DNA of 64,000 bases from Danxiaibacter flavus (GCF_041060425.1 NZ_JAULBC010000002.1:806001-870000); one strand, 5' to 3'. Positions 1 through 11,100 are shown, counted from the stretch's first letter. Numbers and translations are program-made. Notes: generated by a model not told the origin, from the sequence alone.

Positions 1-465
1 TCATATGAACAAGCTAAAGTGTTAGTAGGTCAAATATAGAATAAGAATTGTAATAATGACAATTAAAACGAAAATATTTTTTTGGGGGAACCACAGAGGC
101 ACGGGAGCACGGAGAAACACAACGGCTTTTTTGAATAGAGAAAAGGTTTAGGTCGAACAAAAAATACACAACTTATTCAATACACCCAAGATCGAAACCT
201 AAACGCAGTTGGTCAACGCGTGATCCGCCTGTTTTTAGAGTCCCTGAGGTTCTTAAACGCCGTGATTCGCCCTGTCTTCCGTGCCTCCGTGGTTCCATAA
301 AAAAGCCCGCGGCGAATGCCGCAGGCTTGTAAAACTCAAGATTACTACTTGCTATGAAAACTGTCTTTAATATAATTGTTTGGATATATTGGTCATTTCA
401 ACCATCACTTACCTCCATTTCCCCTACCCCAATGACATTCCGTTAGCCACATTTTCAATTCTCAA
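1..465. repeat. Gene-free region with a nested inverted word repeat (CACGGAGGCACGGAG family)
   Basis: No credible gene lies here. The arm at about 87-127 begins GGAACCACAGAGGCACGG. The arm at about 259-296 ends CCGTGCCTCCGTGGTTCC, its reverse complement with one mismatch. Inside them is a weaker second pair around 145-155 (GGTTTAGGTCG) and 192-203 (CGAAACCTAAAC). The whole could fold into one long imperfect hairpin. The same word recurs after pyrF at 15.5 kb. A separate terminator follows at 299-330. Confidence 0.7.
299..330 (-). terminator. Intrinsic terminator of the DUF4965-type gene
   Basis: Read on the minus strand, a GC-rich stem (GCCTGCGGC pairing with GCCGCGGGC, loop ATTC) is followed by a run of seven T. 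It lies about 135 bases beyond the stop codon of the minus-strand gene ending at 466. Confidence 0.8.
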
Positions 466-2922
466 TTATTTCATCTTGCTTTCCAGCAACTTCATAAAAT
501 AGCCACCCACTACACTTCTTGCCTGGAAACCAACCATTTTGCCGTTTGTTGTTTCGTGCCAGTCGCTGATAGGTACGCGGGAAGGTGTTTCCGCTGAGAA
601 CTTATAAATTGGGTTCACCAGGGCGTTGAAATCCTGCTGGTTATCAGCCAGCGTGGAAGTCCAGATGATCCAGTCTGATTTTGTGTAAGTTTTTCTGCTA
701 TCCAACGGCAATCCATATGCATTTTGCTTGGTGAGATAGTATTTAATCTCTTTCTCATACACCTCTTTAGGGAAGATGCCCAGGTTCAATACTTTATCCC
801 AAACCAGGTTGTATTTCTGGCTCCAGGTGTTTTTGTTGTCGAAGGTCAGCGAATAGTGATCTCCGGCATCGGCCATTGTCATCCATTTTTTTGCCATTTC
901 AGTTGCTGTCGCCTTGTATTTTTCGGCTGTAGCTTTTTCTCCCAGCATGTCAGCCAGCATCGCGTAGCTTCCGATACCTACAATGGCTTTTACTGAAAGG
1001 TTAGCGTTTCTGGCCAGGTGACCGGCAAAGTCATCTGTACAAAGCTGATTGGCAGGATCAAAACCATCACGCGTTAAGAAGTCAACCCATTGAGTAAGTG
1101 TCTTCCAGTGTTTTTTAGCATACTCAGCATTACCCTCAGCTTTAGCTATTGCCGCCGTAAGAATGATCATGTTGCCGGATTCTTCAACAGGCATGTCTTC
1201 ACCGTAAGTTTGACCGTTTGCCAGAGGATAGGTTCCAAGATCGTGTGCAGCAAAAGGTTTTGTCCATTTTCCGCTTTCGCTGTAGTAGAAGATGCCGCTT
1301 AGCATTCCTTTCAACAGATCAGGATTGTAAACCAGGTATAGCGGAGCTGATGGATAAGTAACGTCAACGGTGTTGATAGAACCATTGCTAAAGTTCTCTT
1401 TTGACAGGAATAAGAGATCACCCTGTGGACTCTTTACCAGTTTGTGTGCTGCAATGCTTTGTCTGTATGCAATTGCGCACAGTTTAGCATAGGTTTCGCC
1501 GCCGGCTTTTTCTGCATCTTTATACATGCTTTCATTAAAGTCAGCACATTTCTTCATAACAGAAGCGTAATCAGTTGCAGCCTGTGCCAGTTCTTTTTCA
1601 ATAGTCTGGGATGCGTCATTCTTCCACCAGGGTTTCAGATTTTGTTTAAAGTATTGAATGGAATAGATATCGTCATATCCTAACAATACGAATTGCTCTT
1701 TTGCATCGTTTCCAACCTTTCCTAAAGAAACAACAGTATTTAACATTAACGCTTTACCGTTAGTCGCTGAAGAATTTGTATTAGCTACTTTGCTTACAAA
1801 GGAAGCAACTGCGTCTTTTTCTCTGGTGATATATTGAACGGGCTTAACTGCAGAGGGGACTGCGACATACATATAGCCCCAGTCAATCCTCAGGTCGTCC
1901 CCTTTCTTTTGTAACACAGGCTGGTCTTTTGTTCCGGCTTTCAAAATGGACAATCCTGAGGAAGTATACCTTTGAGTCGTTACTTCCTGGGATGGCACAT
2001 TTACCGCAACATTTGTAGAAGCACCAAAGAACAATTGCACGTCATGTGTTTTGCCGTCATTGGCTTTAACGCTATAGTTAATATAGCTAACCGGCCTTGA
2101 GAACAATGCAAGATCATTCATTAATAAGGGTGAAGTGAAAGTAAGCGCTGCATCAACGCCACCGCACGTAAATTCATACACTGTCTGCGTTGCTTTAAGG
2201 CTAACGCTTTTCTGTTCTGCAACCAGCACATCATTGTTTATATCCTTAGCCGGCTCTTTTGCAATTCCCAAATCAAGGTTAGCGCCACCACCTGTGTTTA
2301 CAACGTGCACAGCCAATACATTCTGTCCTTTTTTAAGCTTTTGCTTGTATGCTTCATCCAGAGGGACATAAGTATAACGCGCTGCACAACAGCCTGCAGT
2401 ATAGATCTTCTCTCCGTTCAAAAAAACTTCAACATCATCATCGTGCTTAAGCTTCAGGAATATATTCCCTTCCTCGGGCTTATTCAGTGTAAATGTTCTT
2501 CTTACCCAAATATCATGACCATCCCAAAATGTTTTTGCTTCCGAACGGTCATTACCGAATGGTGCGCCGCCTGTTTTCCAGGAAGCATCATTAAAGCTTT
2601 CGCTCATCCATTCGCCGGAAGGCTTCTCCATAGTATACTTCGCATCATAGGAGTTGTCTTCAGCGGCAGGAACCACAGCCTCGAATGGCTTCGCTGCGCT
2701 TCCAAGTACGCGGTATACCTTTCCATCTACTTTTATCAATCCCAATAAAGACTGATCAGTACCTGTCCAGTGATTGGTAACAGACTCATTCAGTTTGTCT
2801 GTGTGTGACCAAATGCTGAAGTATGTGTCATGCGTGACCAACGGGTACGACGGCGCTTTAATATCCTGCGCCTTTGCAAATAGAGCCTGCAATAAAAATG
2901 CAGAGAATAAGATTTTTTTCAT
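466..2922 (-). CDS. Secreted GtaA-type protein (DUF4964/DUF5127/DUF4965/DUF1793 family)
   Basis: The protein is 818 residues from the ATG at 2922. That start gives a clean signal peptide (MKKILFSAFLLQALFAKAQ); an upstream in-frame ATG at 2991 would add 23 non-signal residues. The early part (SYPLVTHDTYFSIWS) resembles DUF4964. A beta-sandwich, galactose-binding-like insert with VEVFLNGEKIY follows, then DUF5127 and a C-terminal helical DUF4965/DUF1793 part (HDLGTYPLANGQTYGEDMPV, ending PISDWHETTNGKMVGFQARS). The family is named after fungal glutaminase A. Bacteroidetes members often sit in glycan-utilisation loci, so the true substrate is open. It is the last gene of the minus-strand locus, downstream of a GH2 gene and a repeat array. 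Confidence 0.85.
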   Translation of the reverse strand: MKKILFSAFLLQALFAKAQDIKAPSYPLVTHDTYFSIWSHTDKLNESVTNHWTGTDQSLLGLIKVDGKVYRVLGSAAKPFEAVVPAAEDNSYDAKYTMEKPSGEWMSESFNDASWKTGGAPFGNDRSEAKTFWDGHDIWVRRTFTLNKPEEGNIFLKLKHDDDVEVFLNGEKIYTAGCCAARYTYVPLDEAYKQKLKKGQNVLAVHVVNTGGGANLDLGIAKEPAKDINNDVLVAEQKSVSLKATQTVYEFTCGGVDAALTFTSPLLMNDLALFSRPVSYINYSVKANDGKTHDVQLFFGASTNVAVNVPSQEVTTQRYTSSGLSILKAGTKDQPVLQKKGDDLRIDWGYMYVAVPSAVKPVQYITREKDAVASFVSKVANTNSSATNGKALMLNTVVSLGKVGNDAKEQFVLLGYDDIYSIQYFKQNLKPWWKNDASQTIEKELAQAATDYASVMKKCADFNESMYKDAEKAGGETYAKLCAIAYRQSIAAHKLVKSPQGDLLFLSKENFSNGSINTVDVTYPSAPLYLVYNPDLLKGMLSGIFYYSESGKWTKPFAAHDLGTYPLANGQTYGEDMPVEESGNMIILTAAIAKAEGNAEYAKKHWKTLTQWVDFLTRDGFDPANQLCTDDFAGHLARNANLSVKAIVGIGSYAMLADMLGEKATAEKYKATATEMAKKWMTMADAGDHYSLTFDNKNTWSQKYNLVWDKVLNLGIFPKEVYEKEIKYYLTKQNAYGLPLDSRKTYTKSDWIIWTSTLADNQQDFNALVNPIYKFSAETPSRVPISDWHETTNGKMVGFQARSVVGGYFMKLLESKMK

Positions 2923-2949
2923 CGACATAATTACGTTTATAATTGTTTT

Positions 2950-3480
2950 TTTATCTCTGATGTCTGATTTGATGATCTCTGATTTCTTCAACGCTAAGAC
3001 GCTAATTAATTGCGAAGAACCTTCTNNNNNNNNNNNNNNNNNNNNNNNNNNNNNNNNNNNNNNNNNNNNNNNNNNNNNNNNNNNNNNNNNNNNNNNNNNN
3101 NNNNNNNNNNNNNNNNNNNNNNNNNTCTAAAATCATTAATTTTTGCATTCAGACTGTCACTGTTAATTGACCTGCTGCACCTAAACAAATCAGACATCCT
3201 CAAATCAGAGATCAGCGATTAATTTATTTCTTCACCAACGATGCGTCATACAATTTCTGATGTCTGATTTGATGATCTCTGATTTCTTCAGCACTAAGAC
3301 GCTAATTAATTGCGAAGAACCTTCTTCTAAAATCATTAATTTTTGCATTCAGACTGTCACTGTTAATTGACCTGCTGCACCTAAACAAATCAGACATCCT
3401 CAAATCAGAGATCAGCGATTAATTGAACTGCTGCACTTAATCAAATCAGACTTCAGCAAATCAGACATCAGCGATCTCCT
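2950..3480. repeat. 200-bp tandem array of TCTGATTT words, interrupted by the assembly gap
   Basis: Two units start at CTGATGTCTGATTTGATG (2957 and 3257), a 200-bp period if the Ns are removed. Each unit is itself an inverted repeat: TCTGATGTCTGATTT words on the left, AAATCAGACATCCTCAAATC on the right. Bases 3223-3262 match the 3' end of the GH2 gene (3481-3520) at 37 of 40 positions, so the unit has captured a gene tail. No gene is present. Confidence 0.85.
3026..3125. other. Assembly gap of exactly 100 N
   Basis: A run of exactly 100 N marks a scaffold join of unknown true size. The left flank ends CCTTCT and the right flank begins TCTAAAATC. Joined directly, they reproduce without a missing base the same stretch of the intact repeat unit at about 3318-3335. 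The true gap is therefore either zero or a whole number of repeat units. Confidence 0.95.
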
Positions 3481-3481
3481 T

Positions 3482-5317
3482 TTATTTTTTCACCAACGAT
3501 GCATCATACAATTTTTGATGCAAACTCTTCAAGCTGGCAGCTGGCATTTTGGTTACTTTTCTGTCATAAGTCATCAGGCCGTTTGTTTCAACTTCCACAT
3601 CTGTTGTTTGGGTATACACAGCGGCAGACAATCCTTTGCGGATCAGATCAGGAAATTTGTCTACCATAGCGGAATATCTTTTCAACAAGTCGTCACTGTT
3701 TTTAAAAGTCTGGTAACCCCAGTTGTCCTTTTGCTGCCATGTGTGGCCTTCAACAGGTAAACCCAGTCCGCCGAACTCTCCTAATACAATTGCTCTTTTG
3801 CTTCCAAATAATACCGGATCCGGCATTGCGGGATCAGGATAGTTGTGCAGGTCTATGATATGTCCCACGTCATGAAAATTACCTCCACTTGCTGTGTTTA
3901 CAACCCTTGAAGGATCTTTCTTCATGGTCCAGTTCACAATATCTTCCGTTTTAAATTGTCCCCATGCTTCATTGAAAGGTGTCCATACAATGATAGAGGG
4001 GAAGTTGTGTAATGCCTCCATGATAGCGTTCCACTCAGTGCGGTAGATGTTCTCTGATTCAGCAGTGCGGTCCTTATCAGTCGCTCGTCCTACTATAGCA
4101 GGTCTTGGTTCCCAACGATTGCCGAGGTCACCACTTGGCATGTCCTGCCAAACAAGCATCCCTTCTTTATCGCAGTAATAATACCAACGTGCAGGTTCCA
4201 CTTTAACATGTTTACGGATCATGTTAAAGCCCATTTCTTTTGTCTTTACAATATCAAATTTCAAGGCCTCATCTGTTGGGGCAGTGTACAAGCCATCAGG
4301 CCACCAACCCTGATCCAGCGGGCCATATTGAAAAACAAATTCATTGTTCAGCAGCATTCTTTGAATACCATTTTTATCAACGCCAATGCTTGATTTGCGC
4401 ATCGCGAAATAGCTTTTTACTTCATCCACCACTTTCCCGTTGCGGACAATTTGAACAGACAGATCATATAAGAACGGCTGTGCAGGTGACCAAAGTTTAG
4501 GACTGGAAATCTCCAGTTCTATATCGTTGCTGTTGCTGCTTTTTTCAACCAGTTTTTGTGCACCGTCAAACGCCGTAACTTTTATAAGATCGCCTTGCTG
4601 AAGGTTCTCTGTATTGGCTACAATATTTACTGTCTTTTTATCTATGTCGGGTGTTTGTACAGTTGATGAAATGTAAGTTGAAGGAACTGTTTCCATCCAA
4701 ACAGTTTGCCAGATGCCGGTTACCGGTGTGTACCAGATCCCTTCCGGCTTCTTTACCTGTTTACCGCGAGGCTGAGGACCATCATCCGAAGGATCCCAAA
4801 CACGCACACTTACTTCTTGTTGTGACCCTTTTTTAATTAACGATGTAATATCAAGCGTAAAAGGATCATATCCGCCTTTGTGACTGCCTGCAGGCTGGCC
4901 GTTCACAAACACGTCGCATAACCAATCTACCGCTCCAAAATGCAGCAATACTTTTTTATTCTTTACAGGTGAAATAGTCAGAGTTCTTTTGTACCAAAGC
5001 ACACTATCTTTCCCCACTGTTTTTGCAACGCCTGACAAAGCAGATTCTACCGCATATGGCACGAGAATGTTACCATCAAACTTCGCAGGCATATTCTCCT
5101 GTTGTGCTTTTGGCTGAATAGCATATTGCCACAAACCATTAAGGTTTACCCACTCTGTTCTTGTCATCTGCGGACGAGGGTACTCAGGCAATGGCTTATC
5201 TGCTGTTACACTGGCCGACCATTCCGTTGTGATTTTACCTGGCGCAATGGCCCATTGTGCTTCGCTTTTAAGTAAGAGAAATGCGCTGACACATGTGAAG
5301 AAAAGACGTTTTTTCAT
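3482..5317 (-). CDS. Glycoside hydrolase family 2 protein (beta-galactosidase/beta-glucuronidase-like)
   Basis: A 611-residue secreted glycosidase with signal peptide MKKRLFFTCVSAFLLLKSEAQ. An N-terminal jelly roll (about 45-190, with WYKRTLTI and VFVNGQPAGSHKGGYDPF) precedes an Ig-like domain (about 210-310) and a TIM barrel. The acid/base Glu is E450 in FNEAWGQ and the likely nucleophile is E514 in VLGEFGG. It is much shorter than LacZ (about 1,020 residues) because it lacks the large C-terminal domains, as in short Bacteroidetes GH2 enzymes. The sugar it cleaves cannot be read from sequence. It lies downstream of the SusCD operon behind a terminator and probably degrades the same glycan. 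Confidence 0.9.
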   Translation of the reverse strand: MKKRLFFTCVSAFLLLKSEAQWAIAPGKITTEWSASVTADKPLPEYPRPQMTRTEWVNLNGLWQYAIQPKAQQENMPAKFDGNILVPYAVESALSGVAKTVGKDSVLWYKRTLTISPVKNKKVLLHFGAVDWLCDVFVNGQPAGSHKGGYDPFTLDITSLIKKGSQQEVSVRVWDPSDDGPQPRGKQVKKPEGIWYTPVTGIWQTVWMETVPSTYISSTVQTPDIDKKTVNIVANTENLQQGDLIKVTAFDGAQKLVEKSSNSNDIELEISSPKLWSPAQPFLYDLSVQIVRNGKVVDEVKSYFAMRKSSIGVDKNGIQRMLLNNEFVFQYGPLDQGWWPDGLYTAPTDEALKFDIVKTKEMGFNMIRKHVKVEPARWYYYCDKEGMLVWQDMPSGDLGNRWEPRPAIVGRATDKDRTAESENIYRTEWNAIMEALHNFPSIIVWTPFNEAWGQFKTEDIVNWTMKKDPSRVVNTASGGNFHDVGHIIDLHNYPDPAMPDPVLFGSKRAIVLGEFGGLGLPVEGHTWQQKDNWGYQTFKNSDDLLKRYSAMVDKFPDLIRKGLSAAVYTQTTDVEVETNGLMTYDRKVTKMPAASLKSLHQKLYDASLVKK

Positions 5318-5392
5318 ATTTGCATTGTTATCTATTACAGACTTAAATTAAGGGTGAGGCATACAAACTTAACGATTGTAACAGTTAATCAT

Positions 5393-5440
5393 GAAAAAAA
5401 CAAAGGTCATGGTGTAACTGTGGCATCCTATGACCTTTGT
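5393..5440 (-). terminator. Intrinsic terminator closing the sigma/SusCD operon
   Basis: An 11-bp perfect stem (ACAAAGGTCAT at 5400-5410 with ATGACCTTTGT at 5430-5440) is followed on the minus strand by a run of seven T. It stands about 20 bases beyond the stop of the DUF3823 gene and separates it from the GH2 gene, which must have its own promoter or rely on readthrough. Confidence 0.85.
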
Positions 5441-5459
5441 CTTACTTAGAGCCTTTCGT

Positions 5460-6209
5460 CTACAAATCCAGCTTGGCTATCTGCGAGAAAAGCAAATGAT
5501 CCTTATCCGCTATTTTCAGACCAATCCTGGCATAAACCGCTTTTTGATCAGCCATCTGAGTACCGTAGTTATTGTTAAGCGATGCTGGTACTTTTACTGA
5601 AAGATTGATGTTGTTAAAATCCGTTATGGATGATGCATCCAGTTCAGTAACGGCTACCTTATCTGCATCATCTACAAACGGTGTTCTGCTAATGTACAGA
5701 AATACTCTTTCGGCATTTTTTGCATTGGCGCCGGTAATGATCTGCTCCAACTTGAAACTTCCCGAAACTACGCTATCGACCTTGGACATACCAAACGCCG
5801 CATCTCTGATCATGTAATATGGAATCACTTCAATATCCATGTCCTTATTGCCATGCAGCGATAACGCTATAGTATCACGTGACAATGCAACGGATTCATT
5901 CATGATGAAAGGAATGTTATCTGCAGGGAACACAAGTTTGTATTCCCCGTTAAACAATTTAGCAGAAAAAGTTCCCTCCTGGCTGACCGGTACAGTAATG
6001 GGACCTGTTTTGCCCCATCCGCTTTCGCGCAGTTCGAAGCGAACCCTGTAGTTTGTTCTGTCCAGTGTGCGTTGAAAATTCAGCGCTTCTCCTTTATATA
6101 CAATTTTCCCTGTGAGCATTGTTGCCGGCGCAGCGTAATTATCTTTTTTGCAGGAAACAATACCGGAACCCAACAATGCAAGCGCTACAGGTATGAATGC
6201 GATTTTCAT
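5460..6209 (-). CDS. DUF3823-type surface lipoprotein of a Sus-like locus
   Basis: A 249-residue lipoprotein. The N-terminus MKIAFIPVALALLGSGIVSCKK has a lipobox-type cysteine at about residue 20. The mature part looks all-beta: a first domain with TGKIVYKGEALNFQRT and ELRESGWGKTG, then SGSFKLEQIITGANAKNAER. DUF3823 proteins are usually encoded directly after SusD and take the SusE-like position, as a probable outer-membrane glycan-binding accessory. Here the gap to SusD is 21 bases, which supports one transcript. The assignment is by motif resemblance and position. Confidence 0.75.
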   Translation of the reverse strand: MKIAFIPVALALLGSGIVSCKKDNYAAPATMLTGKIVYKGEALNFQRTLDRTNYRVRFELRESGWGKTGPITVPVSQEGTFSAKLFNGEYKLVFPADNIPFIMNESVALSRDTIALSLHGNKDMDIEVIPYYMIRDAAFGMSKVDSVVSGSFKLEQIITGANAKNAERVFLYISRTPFVDDADKVAVTELDASSITDFNNINLSVKVPASLNNNYGTQMADQKAVYARIGLKIADKDHLLFSQIAKLDL

Positions 6210-6230
6210 AATTTGTTTTTTAGATTCTGA

Positions 6231-8150
6231 TTACTGATTAGGGTTTCTTACGATTTTAGGATTGTTACTCATTACATCATCAGCCACGCTGGAGTAATAG
6301 TTGCCTATTCTGAAATTATGCCCCTGTTTAACTTTTGACAATTTCAGCACATCAAATGCCCACTTACCATCGTTTGGAGTGCCGGGGCTGTACACCTTGT
6401 AAGGACAAAAACCAAAGATCATTGTATTAGGCGTAGATGCTACCTTACCCAAATTGTCTAAAGGATTTGATCCATCGCCTTGCGGATAAGATTTGTAATC
6501 GTTGTAAGTATTTCTTCCATTGAAAATGCGATGCGCCAGTCTCCATCTTTTATAGTCATACACTTCATGACCTTCAAATGCAAATTCAACTTTACGTTCG
6601 TGAACGATGCGGTCAAACGTTACATCTGAAGCAGTTAAAGGAGTAGTAAGGCCGGCGCGGCCTCTAACCTGGTTAAGGTAGATAGCAGCAGTTGCGTTAT
6701 CACCCAGTTCAAATGAAGCCTCTGCAGCGGTTAACAGAACTTCTGCATAACGGTAACGTACCCACCACACTTCACTGCGGGTACCTAACTGACCAGAACC
6801 CACAGTTGGATCAAGATACTTTCTCACCAGGAAACCAGTCTGTGCAGTTGCTGCTTCTTCATATACGGGACCATCTTTACCACATACCTGTACTGATTGT
6901 CCGCGTAGTGTTACAGACCTTGCATCCCTGTATCCCTGGATCAGTTTTGGACCGCTTCCGGTATCTACCAGCAAACCGCCCCATATTTCAACAGGTCTTC
7001 CCTTGAAGCTGCTACCTGGTAACAGGAAAGTTCCGGCAAGTCTTGCATCACGTCCGTTAAAAATATCACCCACTTTATCATAGTAGATATACTTACCATT
7101 CTTGTCTTTTGCGGCAAATGCTTCAAATGTGTTATCCAGTTTTTCGAATTGCAGTGCGAGATTCAGTGACGGATTTAGCTGACCGCCATTGCTTCCGTCT
7201 TCTGAACCTGAGAAAGGCTGGTTCTCGATGGTAAAACCAACTGTACTGAATTTCAGTTTGTAATCTTTCGCAAAGATCACTTCTGAGTTGTTGCTTTTAT
7301 CCAGGAAAATGTTTGCAAAGTTGTCCGATAGATTGGATGATTTTGAATACAGGCTGTATCTGCCCCCATTAATAATCTCTTTTGCTGCATCTAAGGCAAT
7401 TTTGTAATAAGCCAGCGCTTCAGATGCGCTAATGCCAACTTCTCCGCCAGCTGTTTTTTCTGTGGGAGTAACAGAGGAACCATATTTGGCAATGGATGCG
7501 GCGTACAAAGCAGCTCTTGACTTCATAGCCAGTGCGAGCCATTTAGTGGCGCGTGATTTTACTCCTGGATCATCGGGCAGCATTGTTTTAATCGTATCCA
7601 TTTCTGAGATCACGAAATCATACATCTGTTTTTCAGTTGCTCTTGGATACTGCAGATATGTGGGATCTCCACTGAAATCGTACGTAAGCGGTTCTAAAAT
7701 TAAAGGAACACCGCCCATGCGTTTAACATGCTCGAAGTATTCAAAGGCGCGCAGAAAACGTCCTTCTGCGAGATATGCTTTACGATCATCTGCGGACAGC
7801 TTATCCGCTTTCTGACATTTTTGAATGAAGAGATTTATCTCGCGGATAAATCCATAATCCCACATACGGAACCAGTCAAAAGGATAGTCATACTGATCAG
7901 TGCGCCATCCGTCATTCCAGGTAGAAGGATATGCTTCATCAAAATTGCAATATTCAATTGTGCTATTGGTGCTCCACTGGTCCGGCAAACGGCCATAAAG
8001 ATCTGATAACAACGAGAGAACCATATCCGAGTGTTCCCAAATCTGCTCGTCACTAAGAACAGCATTGGGTTTAACATCCAGAAAATCCTTATCCTTTACG
8101 CAACCGATGGCTGCCACGGAAAGGAATGCTATTACTATATATTTTTTCAT
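6231..8150 (-). CDS. RagB/SusD family nutrient-uptake lipoprotein
   Basis: A 639-residue SusD homologue that should form the lid of the neighbouring SusC channel on the cell surface. The ATG at 8150 is chosen because MKKYIVIAFLSVAAIGCVKD is a lipoprotein signal with Cys near residue 17; an upstream ATG at 8180 adds ten atypical residues. Typical SusD features are present: FLDVKPNAVLSDEQIW near the N-terminus, a TPR-like helical core (YLAEGRFLRAFEYFEHVKR, GGVPLI) and the C-terminal VRGRAGL and VHERKVEFAFEGHEVYDYKR. It follows SusC by 37 bases and precedes the DUF3823 gene by 21. Confidence 0.93.
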   Translation of the reverse strand: MKKYIVIAFLSVAAIGCVKDKDFLDVKPNAVLSDEQIWEHSDMVLSLLSDLYGRLPDQWSTNSTIEYCNFDEAYPSTWNDGWRTDQYDYPFDWFRMWDYGFIREINLFIQKCQKADKLSADDRKAYLAEGRFLRAFEYFEHVKRMGGVPLILEPLTYDFSGDPTYLQYPRATEKQMYDFVISEMDTIKTMLPDDPGVKSRATKWLALAMKSRAALYAASIAKYGSSVTPTEKTAGGEVGISASEALAYYKIALDAAKEIINGGRYSLYSKSSNLSDNFANIFLDKSNNSEVIFAKDYKLKFSTVGFTIENQPFSGSEDGSNGGQLNPSLNLALQFEKLDNTFEAFAAKDKNGKYIYYDKVGDIFNGRDARLAGTFLLPGSSFKGRPVEIWGGLLVDTGSGPKLIQGYRDARSVTLRGQSVQVCGKDGPVYEEAATAQTGFLVRKYLDPTVGSGQLGTRSEVWWVRYRYAEVLLTAAEASFELGDNATAAIYLNQVRGRAGLTTPLTASDVTFDRIVHERKVEFAFEGHEVYDYKRWRLAHRIFNGRNTYNDYKSYPQGDGSNPLDNLGKVASTPNTMIFGFCPYKVYSPGTPNDGKWAFDVLKLSKVKQGHNFRIGNYYSSVADDVMSNNPKIVRNPNQ

Positions 8151-8187
8151 TTTACTTGTTATTTGAATTAACAAACACACATTTTCG

Positions 8188-11100
8188 TTAGAAAGTAAGG
8201 TTTACACCTATGTTAAAGTAACTGCTCTGAGGATAGTCTAAACCATTGTCTGCATTTACCTCCGCATCAACGCCATACTTCCTCAAATTATCCAGTGACA
8301 ACAGGTTGTAAGCATTGGCATAAAAACGGGCTTTTTGCAGTTTTACCTTGTTGATAAGGTTTGCCGGAAGATTATAGCCGATTTCAATTGTTCTCAATCT
8401 CAGGTAATGAACATTCTTCAGCCAGAAGGTTGAGTTAATGTTGTAATCGCTATGTTGCCTTGAGCTTGAAGGGTTATACCTCATTGCCGGATATTTCCCG
8501 ATCACCCAGGCACTCTTTGGATCGTAAGGATCTACTCTGTAAGAACGGCCATCAAATATTTCTTTATTCAATGCACCTTCGTTCTGGAATGGCGCTCTTA
8601 TTTCCCAGTTAACATTGTAAGAAGACATTCCGCCGCCTGAGAACTGCGCTGTAAAGTCAAATCCTTTATACGCTGCACCAAGATTAAACCCATAGTACAG
8701 AATCGGATTTTTTCCGGTTCCCCAACCTATCGGACGCATATCATAATCATTGATCACACCATCACCATTTTCATCTTTGTATTTAAGGTCACCAGGTAAT
8801 AAAGTAGTGTTGCCTTTTCCATCGATGTCAACAGCATATTGGCTGATCTCATCCTGGCTTTTGAACTGACCGATTGCAGTATATCCCCAGAAAAGATTAT
8901 CCCATCTGTACGCACTTCCATTGCGGTAATGATCCAGTGAATTATCAAACACTGGTTTGTATTGGTATTCAATTTTTCTCCTGGAGATGGATACGTTACC
9001 ACCAACTCTAAACACAAAGTCTCTTCCGACTGAGCCATTGTAGTTGATAGCGAATTCACCACCCACATTAGCGTCACTGTTGATGTTCTCATCAGGCAGT
9101 GAATATCCAAGTTCGCTTGGCATTAATACGTCATACTTGCGACCGCGAAGACCTGTACGTTTTCTTTTGAAAAACTCCAGACTACCGGTGACCTTGTTAT
9201 TCAGGAATGCGTAATCAAGACCAACGTTGCTGATTTCACTAATGTACCATGAGATATTCGTGATAGGCACACCTTTGTCCCTGCTTCCAATAATTGTGTT
9301 GTTGTTACGGATCAGTCCACCGGTTGAAGGATTGTAGCTATCCAGGATGTTTGTGGATACATTGTAGTTATAACCATATCTCCAGTCATAAGGACCAACG
9401 CCATTGTCATCATCACCCAGACGTCCCCATGATCCACGAAGTTTCAATTCATTCAGTGAAATGGTGTTTGCCCATTTCATAAAGAAGTCTTCCTGTGTCA
9501 ATCTCCATCCTGCAGAAACAGACGGGAAGTTGCCCCATCGGTGGTCAGGAGAAAATTTCCATGAACCATCACGACGTGCAGCTAACTCGACATAGTATTT
9601 ATTGGCATAATTATAGCTCACACGTCCAATGTAACCTATACGTGCAGACCAGTCATCAGCATCATTGTAAGTGTCCATTGTGTTAAAATAAATAAGCGGT
9701 AATACATTGGTTGTAGGAACGGCGTGTACCCACGTGTCAAGTTCTCTCCTCTTTATTCTTTCATTAACGAATGTTGCAGCAATACTGTGCTTACCGAAGG
9801 TTCTGTTATAGCTTGCCTGCAACTGTATTGTTGGAGATAAGTTTTTATGTGTACCTCTTTCTCTCCAGGGGTTAGTGCTTCCGCCTGTGCGGATGTACTG
9901 ATCGTTAGATTTATCATACGTATAGAAATCGAGCGTATACTCGTGACCATTCATTACTTTATCCGCGTAGAAATAAGAGAATAAACCATTAACAGATAAT
10001 CCTTTTATCGGAGTTTTCCATTCGGCGGTTAAATTGCCCTGTAACACGCGCCAGTCTTCGCGCCAGTAACCGGAAACAGATTTCTTTTGATATGCCCAGT
10101 TTTCATTGGCATGGTTTCCAAGGTCTGCGATATAATCAGGATTGTCGTTTGCGTATGGACGCTCGGTAGGCCTAAGCTTTAAGATAGCAAAACGGGCTTC
10201 CCAGTAGTCATCACCACCGGGAACACCAGGCTGATCGCGGGTTTCAACGCGACCGTTAATCTGTGCGCCGATCTTAAAGCTGTTTGTAATTCTCGCATCA
10301 ATGTTGCTTTGAATGTTAGTACGTTCAAAAGTAAACTCCCTGCCAAGAACTGAATATTGTTTAAGATGCGTGATAGATGTGTAATAGTTGATCTTGTCCG
10401 ATCCGCCGGTAAAACTCAAACCAAGGTTAGTCAGTGGCGCATTCTTCTTTACAATGAAATCATACCAGTCGAAGCTTTTATAACCGTCTTCAGTCCCGGC
10501 TTTCCATTTCTCCAACTCTTCTTTGGCCATGGGCGTTCTTCCTTCATTTACATCAGCTTCAACTTTACCTAATTGCCACTCATAGGCATTGGTACCTTTA
10601 GGAAATCTTGTCCAGTTTTGCCAGCCTGTATAAGCATCTAAGTTCACCGAATTGCGCGTACCCAATTTACCACGCTTGGTAGTTACCACCACAACTCCAT
10701 TTGCGGCCCTTACACCGTAAATGGCTGCTGATGCGTCTTTCAGCACGGTAATAGATTCTATATCTGTAGGAGCGATATTGTTGAACTGACCTTCATCCTG
10801 TTGTATACCATCAATAACGTACAAAGGCGTTCCATAGTTACGGATTTGAACACTTGCGCCACTTCCGGGGCGACCATCTACCTGCCTGAAGCTTACACCA
10901 GGTATTTTACCGGCAAGTGCTGTACTTACTGTAGATCCGCCATGCGCGTTTTCTATGTCTTTACTTGTAACAGTAGAAATCGCACCGGTTATAGCTTCTT
11001 TCTTTTTTGTACCATAACCAACCACAACTACATCCTGTAATGTAGAAGCAGCGGTTTTCAGGCGAACATTTATTGTAGTCTTGTCATTTACCGGCTGTTC

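Noticed and set aside
3006..3222. ORFs across the run of N on both strands
   Set aside because: Open only because unknown bases are not read as stops.
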